54,505 nt of DNA. It comes from M55B165 sp051744245 (lineage in GTDB: Bacteria > Actinomycetota > Humimicrobiia > Humimicrobiales > Humimicrobiaceae). A program made the translations under genes and the position numbers. Positions 50,675 through 54,505 of the stretch are shown piece by piece. A model generated the notes under the pieces. The model was not told the DNA's origin, searched no databases, and saw nothing but the letters and a program-made list of their open reading frames with translations. The stretch is from contig JBNJCV010000003.1 in assembly GCA_051744245.1 (NCBI GenBank), forward strand, positions 1 to 54,505, given 5' to 3'. Each line of letters starts with the position of its first letter. The first letter of the stretch is position 1.

Positions 50675-51298
50675 ATGAAAAACAAAGATTTTAAAAATAA
50701 GGAAAAATTAATACGGGCTGCTATTAAGGAATTCGGCAGCAATAGCTACCAGGAAGCATCCCTTAACAGGATTATAAAGGAAGCAGGTTTAAGCAAGGGA
50801 ACCTTTTATTTTCACTTTGAGAACAAGAAGGACCTATACCTCTATATATTTAAGAAAGTTGCTGAAAGAAAAGAAGAGTTCTTTGCTGAAAAGTTATCAA
50901 AAAAAGGCGAGGGATTTCTGGAAAAAGATATTTTTGAAATATTTAAGGAATATTCAAAAACCGGGTTAGAGTTTGCCTTAGAATATCCATATTACCATAA
51001 ATTAGGCCTGAAATTTTACAGTGAAAAGGGGAATAAGATATATGATGAAGTGAAAAGGACATTCTCGGGTAAACTGGAAAAATCCATTGCCCCCGTTATT
51101 AACCGGGCTATTGAAAGAGGGGAGCTTAGAAAAGATTTTGACAGAAAATTTATAACTGATCTGCTTAGCGGTCTCATGAATAACTTCGATGCTATCTTTA
51201 AGTTTGAAGAAAGGGAAATTGATTTGAAAAAAATAGTGGATACATTTGATAAGTTTATTGATTTTATAAAATTTGGGCTATCAGGGAAAAGGAAATAA
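50675..51298 (+). CDS. TetR family transcriptional repressor
   Basis: A 207-residue regulator. The N-terminal helix-turn-helix is ASLNRIIKEAGLSKGTFYFH with FENKKDLYLYIF after it, the standard TetR_N form. The C-terminal ligand domain is helical and divergent. It lies two bases before an ABC transporter operon and over a palindrome in its own promoter, so it most likely represses itself and the exporter until a substrate binds. Confidence 0.92.
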   Translation: MKNKDFKNKEKLIRAAIKEFGSNSYQEASLNRIIKEAGLSKGTFYFHFENKKDLYLYIFKKVAERKEEFFAEKLSKKGEGFLEKDIFEIFKEYSKTGLEFALEYPYYHKLGLKFYSEKGNKIYDEVKRTFSGKLEKSIAPVINRAIERGELRKDFDRKFITDLLSGLMNNFDAIFKFEEREIDLKKIVDTFDKFIDFIKFGLSGKRK

Positions 51299-51300
51299 TC

Positions 51301-52155
51301 ATGATAGAAGTTAAAAATCTATTTCACGACTATGAGGGTAAGGGAAATTATGCAGTTAACAATATCTCTTTTAAGATAGAAAAAGGGGAAATATTAGGGT
51401 TTTTAGGCCCAAGCGGAGCGGGAAAAACTACTGTCCAGAATATTATGATAGGCTTGCTTCCAATCCAGCGGGGAGAAGTATTATATGATGGCATTTCAAT
51501 TAAGAAAATGAAGTCGGGATTTTTTAACAGAATTGGTGTTTCATTTGAAGATCCTGCTTTATATTTAAAGCTTACCGGATTTGAAAACTTACAATACTTT
51601 GCTGGACTATATGATGTTAAAACTAAAGACCCTATAAGGCTTCTCGACATGGTAGGACTGAAAGGTGCTGCCAATAAAAGAGCTTCCAACTATTCTAAGG
51701 GCATGAAGCAAAGACTTACTTTTGCTAGGTCGCTAATAAATAGCCCTGGTATAATGTTTTTGGATGAGCCTACCGCCGGGTTGGACCCTTCGCTTGCAAA
51801 GAAAATAAAAGATATAATCCTTAAGGAAAAAGAAGCTGGCAGGACTATATTTTTAACCACCCATAACATGTTTATAGCAGATGAGCTCTGCGACAGGGTT
51901 TCATTCATAAATGAAGGCAGACTGGTAGCGACCGATTCACCAAGGAATTTAAAACTGAAATATGGCAGCAAAGCAGTTAAAGTAGAATATACGGATAATG
52001 GCAGGTTAGTAAGCAAAGTATTGTTTTTGGAAAAGAAAGGAGACCTTGACACTTTTAATGAAGTAGTAAATAAAAAGGATGTGCAAACCGTGCATTCACA
52101 GGAGGCTACATTAGAGCAGATCTTTATCAAGCTTACTGGCCGGGAGCTAGTCTAG
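51301..52155 (+). CDS. ABC-2 type transporter, ATP-binding protein
   Basis: A 284-residue ATPase. Walker A is GPSGAGKTT at 36-44, the signature is YSKGMKQRL, Walker B is MFLDEPTAGLDP, and the switch histidine is in FLTTHNMF. The C-terminal extension of about 70 residues, including TLEQIFIKLTGREL, is typical of DrrA/CcmA-like drug exporters. It is followed immediately by two permeases and preceded by tetR, all on one strand. Confidence 0.93.
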   Translation: MIEVKNLFHDYEGKGNYAVNNISFKIEKGEILGFLGPSGAGKTTVQNIMIGLLPIQRGEVLYDGISIKKMKSGFFNRIGVSFEDPALYLKLTGFENLQYFAGLYDVKTKDPIRLLDMVGLKGAANKRASNYSKGMKQRLTFARSLINSPGIMFLDEPTAGLDPSLAKKIKDIILKEKEAGRTIFLTTHNMFIADELCDRVSFINEGRLVATDSPRNLKLKYGSKAVKVEYTDNGRLVSKVLFLEKKGDLDTFNEVVNKKDVQTVHSQEATLEQIFIKLTGRELV

Positions 52156-53202
52156 ATGAAAAAATTTTTTAGCTTATTTAAAATTGATTCCCTTAATACC
52201 ATAAGGAGCGGATTCCATTATGCTATTATTGCACTGGGCATATTGTTTGTAGTATTGGTAAATTTTGTAATACCTGAACAGGTAAATATAGCCCCGGAAG
52301 AGATTTTTTATGATGGTACGGAAAACAAAGTTATTGAAAATTTTATAAAAGAGTCAGGAGAAGAAGCAGTCCTGTATAAAAATTATGGCGAATTTATTAA
52401 AGCTGTAAGGGATAGCAGGGGAAGCATTGGAATAGCTGCCAGTGGAGATACAAACAATCTTGACTTTGAAATAATATCAAGGAATAAGGTTTCCGGTAAA
52501 ACCTTAAATGTTGTAAGAGCAGCGCTAGATTATGTAGCGGCAAAAATCTCAGGTAGCGAGGAAGCAGGCAATATTAGCATTGAGTATATGAGGGAAAAAT
52601 CTGCGCCAATTCCTTTCAATAAAAATTTTATACCCCTGTTTCTAACTTTTGAGGTTGTTATGTTCGGTTTTTTGCTAATAGCTGTTATGTCTTTTCAGGA
52701 AAAGGAAGAGAGGAGTATACATGCTTACAGGGTAAGTGCAAGCGGAACCATGCAGTATATATGGTCGAAAGTATCAGTCATAACTATAATGGGAATATTA
52801 TATGGGGTGGCCTCTGTAATGCTTACTGCAGGGGTTAACGTTGATTATATAAATTTGATTATCATTATTGTTTTATCGAGCATATTTATGTCCCTTCTAG
52901 GCCTTTTCTTGAGCGTGTTTTTTAAAAATATTTCGGAATTTATTATAGTTTCTTTTACTGTACTGGCTTTGTTGCAGCTTCCGACAGTCTCTTACTTTAA
53001 CCCATCTTTTTCTCCTTCCTACCTTAGGTGGATGCCATCCTATCCCATACTATTCGGAGTAAGGGAAATTCTATTTCCAACCGGCAAAGAAGGTTATATA
53101 ACTCCTATAGTTATTATCCTATTAGCTGAAGCCGTTGTGGTGTTCGGGGCATGTTACTGGGGAGTTAGGAATAAAATCATGAAAAGCGGGGGAAGAACGT
53201 AA
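52156..53202 (+). CDS. ABC-2 type transporter permease
   Basis: A 348-residue membrane protein. One N-terminal helix (about 20-40), then an extracytoplasmic loop of about 130 residues, then about five helices (165-340) with the ABC-2 region SFQEKEERSIHAYRVSASGT. The gene starts directly after the ATPase stop and its end overlaps the next permease by one base. It should form a heterodimeric membrane part with that protein. Confidence 0.88.
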   Translation: MKKFFSLFKIDSLNTIRSGFHYAIIALGILFVVLVNFVIPEQVNIAPEEIFYDGTENKVIENFIKESGEEAVLYKNYGEFIKAVRDSRGSIGIAASGDTNNLDFEIISRNKVSGKTLNVVRAALDYVAAKISGSEEAGNISIEYMREKSAPIPFNKNFIPLFLTFEVVMFGFLLIAVMSFQEKEERSIHAYRVSASGTMQYIWSKVSVITIMGILYGVASVMLTAGVNVDYINLIIIIVLSSIFMSLLGLFLSVFFKNISEFIIVSFTVLALLQLPTVSYFNPSFSPSYLRWMPSYPILFGVREILFPTGKEGYITPIVIILLAEAVVVFGACYWGVRNKIMKSGGRT

Positions 53203-54209
53203 TGGTAAAGATTATAAGCCTTTTGTTTAAAGATTTTACCTTAGCCAGGAGGGATAATATTATTCTCTATATGATTATTGCTCCTATCCTTATTGCTGTT
53301 ATAATGGCACTTTTTATTCCTTCCTTTGAAAGCGGTAGCCTTACTTTTGCGGTGAATTCAGAAGAAGACAATTTAGTAGAAGAACTTGAAAGCTATGGAA
53401 ACGTAGAAACTTTTGAAAGTAGCGGGAAGATAAGGGAGAGGGTTAGTGCAAATGATGATGTTGCGGGGATAATAAAGGAGAATGGCAGCTACAAGGTAAT
53501 CCTTGAAGGAAATGAAAACAGCGAGTTAGGTGAAACTGTGGCCATAATACTGGAAAGCATATTAAGAGATGGGAATCTGGCTGGTTATAGATATACTGTG
53601 CTGGGTGACAATAGGTCATTGTTGAAGCAGTATACAGCAATATTTTTAATCCTAATGTCTATTTTAATGGCGGGCATGATGGTAGGTTTTAATATTATAG
53701 ATGAAAAGGAAACCGGAGCCATAAAAGCATTGTCAATATCTCCAATAAAGCTGGCCCATTTATTACTGGCCAGGTCTATTATAGTTTTAGCGCTTAGCTT
53801 GCTTTTGTCAGTTGCCAGCAGTGTAATCTTGCTGGGAGTTAGTATTAACTTCTGGAAACTTATTGTAGGGGTTATTTTTTCAAGCAGCCTTGGCATATTG
53901 CTTGGAATCACTGTGGGGGGAATTGCAGACAACCAGATAAAAGGAATTGCTGTGGTTAAGGTACTTTCCTTGCCTTTTACCCTACTGCCGGCAGCATCAA
54001 TTTTCATTCCTGAAAAGTATAAAATATTCTTATACCCTTTTCCAAATTACTGGATGTTCAGGATATTTAAGAATGTATTTATCGATATAGATAATATGGG
54101 AGATTTTTGGATTTCAAATATCATTACAATTTCGATAACAGTTGCCCTAATGCTGGTTGTGCTTATTGCCCTCAGGAATAAATTAAAGTTTAAGCAGCAG
54201 GGTATTTAA
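53202..54209 (+). CDS. ABC-2 type transporter permease
   Basis: A 335-residue partner permease with the same plan: helix at about 20-40, outer domain to about 140, then helices with IIDEKETGAIKALSISPIKL, the ABC-2 coupling segment. The outer domain is shorter and acidic. The two permeases plus ATPase make a complete exporter; small toxic molecules or peptides are likely cargo, not determined. Confidence 0.88.
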   Translation: MVKIISLLFKDFTLARRDNIILYMIIAPILIAVIMALFIPSFESGSLTFAVNSEEDNLVEELESYGNVETFESSGKIRERVSANDDVAGIIKENGSYKVILEGNENSELGETVAIILESILRDGNLAGYRYTVLGDNRSLLKQYTAIFLILMSILMAGMMVGFNIIDEKETGAIKALSISPIKLAHLLLARSIIVLALSLLLSVASSVILLGVSINFWKLIVGVIFSSSLGILLGITVGGIADNQIKGIAVVKVLSLPFTLLPAASIFIPEKYKIFLYPFPNYWMFRIFKNVFIDIDNMGDFWISNIITISITVALMLVVLIALRNKLKFKQQGI

Positions 54210-54316
54210 TTTAGCTTTTCTAGTATCTTCTCAGCTTTTTATTTATCTTAACTTTAAAAATATGGCATAACTGATTTATAATTTAAAAAGATTATGGTTA
54301 GAAATGTTTAGCTTAT

Positions 54317-54505
54317 ATGGAACGTAAACATAAAAAAGATACCGCAGACCCTTTTGAGGAATTATTTGAATACAGGAATGTTGCAAGCAGGCGGTTAATA
54401 ATATCGTTATCCATAACTCTGGTAGTTATGGTGGTAGAAATTATAGGAGGCATTTTTACTGGAAGCATAGCATTGTTAAGCGATGCCGGGCATATGTTTA
54501 CCCAT
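54317..54505 (+). CDS. Cation diffusion facilitator (CDF) metal transporter, partial
   Basis: The first 63 codons of a CDF protein. A charged N-terminus is followed by the first helix and TGSIALLSDAGHMFTH, the CDF metal-site signature with the D and H ligands of helix 2 (DxxHM-type). These proteins export Zn, Co, Cd or similar divalent ions using a proton gradient. A TATAAT is found at 54277-54282, 35 bases before the ATG. The gene is cut by the window end. Confidence 0.85.
   Translation, partial: MERKHKKDTADPFEELFEYRNVASRRLIISLSITLVVMVVEIIGGIFTGSIALLSDAGHMFTH

Overview
The window looks like a chromosomal segment of an AT-rich, Gram-positive-type bacterium. Arginine is written almost entirely with AGG/AGA codons. 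Genes are packed with ATGA-type overlaps. The order hrcA-dnaJ-rsmE-mtaB, phoH-pgpH-ybeY-era, recO, glyQ-glyS-ppdK-dnaG-rpoD is the one known from Firmicutes and some deep-branching actinobacterial or candidate lineages. I cannot place it more exactly from sequence alone.

Region 1 (1-22.8 kb) is a conserved housekeeping core. On the minus strand, a TPP riboswitch with an intrinsic terminator precedes thiamine pyrophosphokinase and the start of a YkoE-like thiamine ECF transporter component. On the plus strand come heat-shock regulation and chaperone (hrcA, dnaJ), rRNA/tRNA modification (rsmE, mtaB), hinT, the phoH-pgpH-ybeY-era cluster, a DeoC homologue whose Schiff-base lysine is replaced by glutamate, recO, a small redox/J-domain operon, glycyl-tRNA synthetase, pyruvate phosphate dikinase, primase, the primary sigma factor and tRNA-Asn.

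Region 2 (22.8-46.8 kb) is an accessory island that begins at the 3' end of tRNA-Asn. It is made of separate small modules: two HEPN/MNT pairs, an AAA/DUF4143 ATPase, BrnT/BrnA plus an orphan BrnA, a DUF2283 pair, a DUF4258/RHH pair, PIN/UPF0175, RelE/Phd, AbiEi/AbiEii and a broken VapBC. Mixed in are fossils of IS3, IS91 and IS630 transposases, two metabolic genes interrupted by single stop codons, and an SNF2 helicase/SWIM/RQC-like operon. Several modules in the first 10 kb are separated by a short repeat of constant layout, GTTCGAA-N13-GGGGAGCCAGCAA, whose end matches the acceptor end of the tRNA-Asn gene plus the next bases. The simplest reading is repeated integration at this tRNA, with each event leaving one module and one decayed attachment site. 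No recombinase gene is visible in the window.

Region 3 (46.8-54.5 kb) returns to ordinary chromosome: small membrane proteins, tRNA-Ala (with the G3:U70 identity pair), a DUF6920-like protein, glutaminyl-tRNA synthetase, a TetR-controlled ABC-2 exporter operon with a large palindromic operator over its promoter, and the start of a cation diffusion facilitator.

Several modules share a promoter habit: the -10 box lies only 6-9 bases before the start codon, implying leaderless or nearly leaderless mRNAs (glyQ, BrnT, an MNT antitoxin, a DUF4258 toxin).
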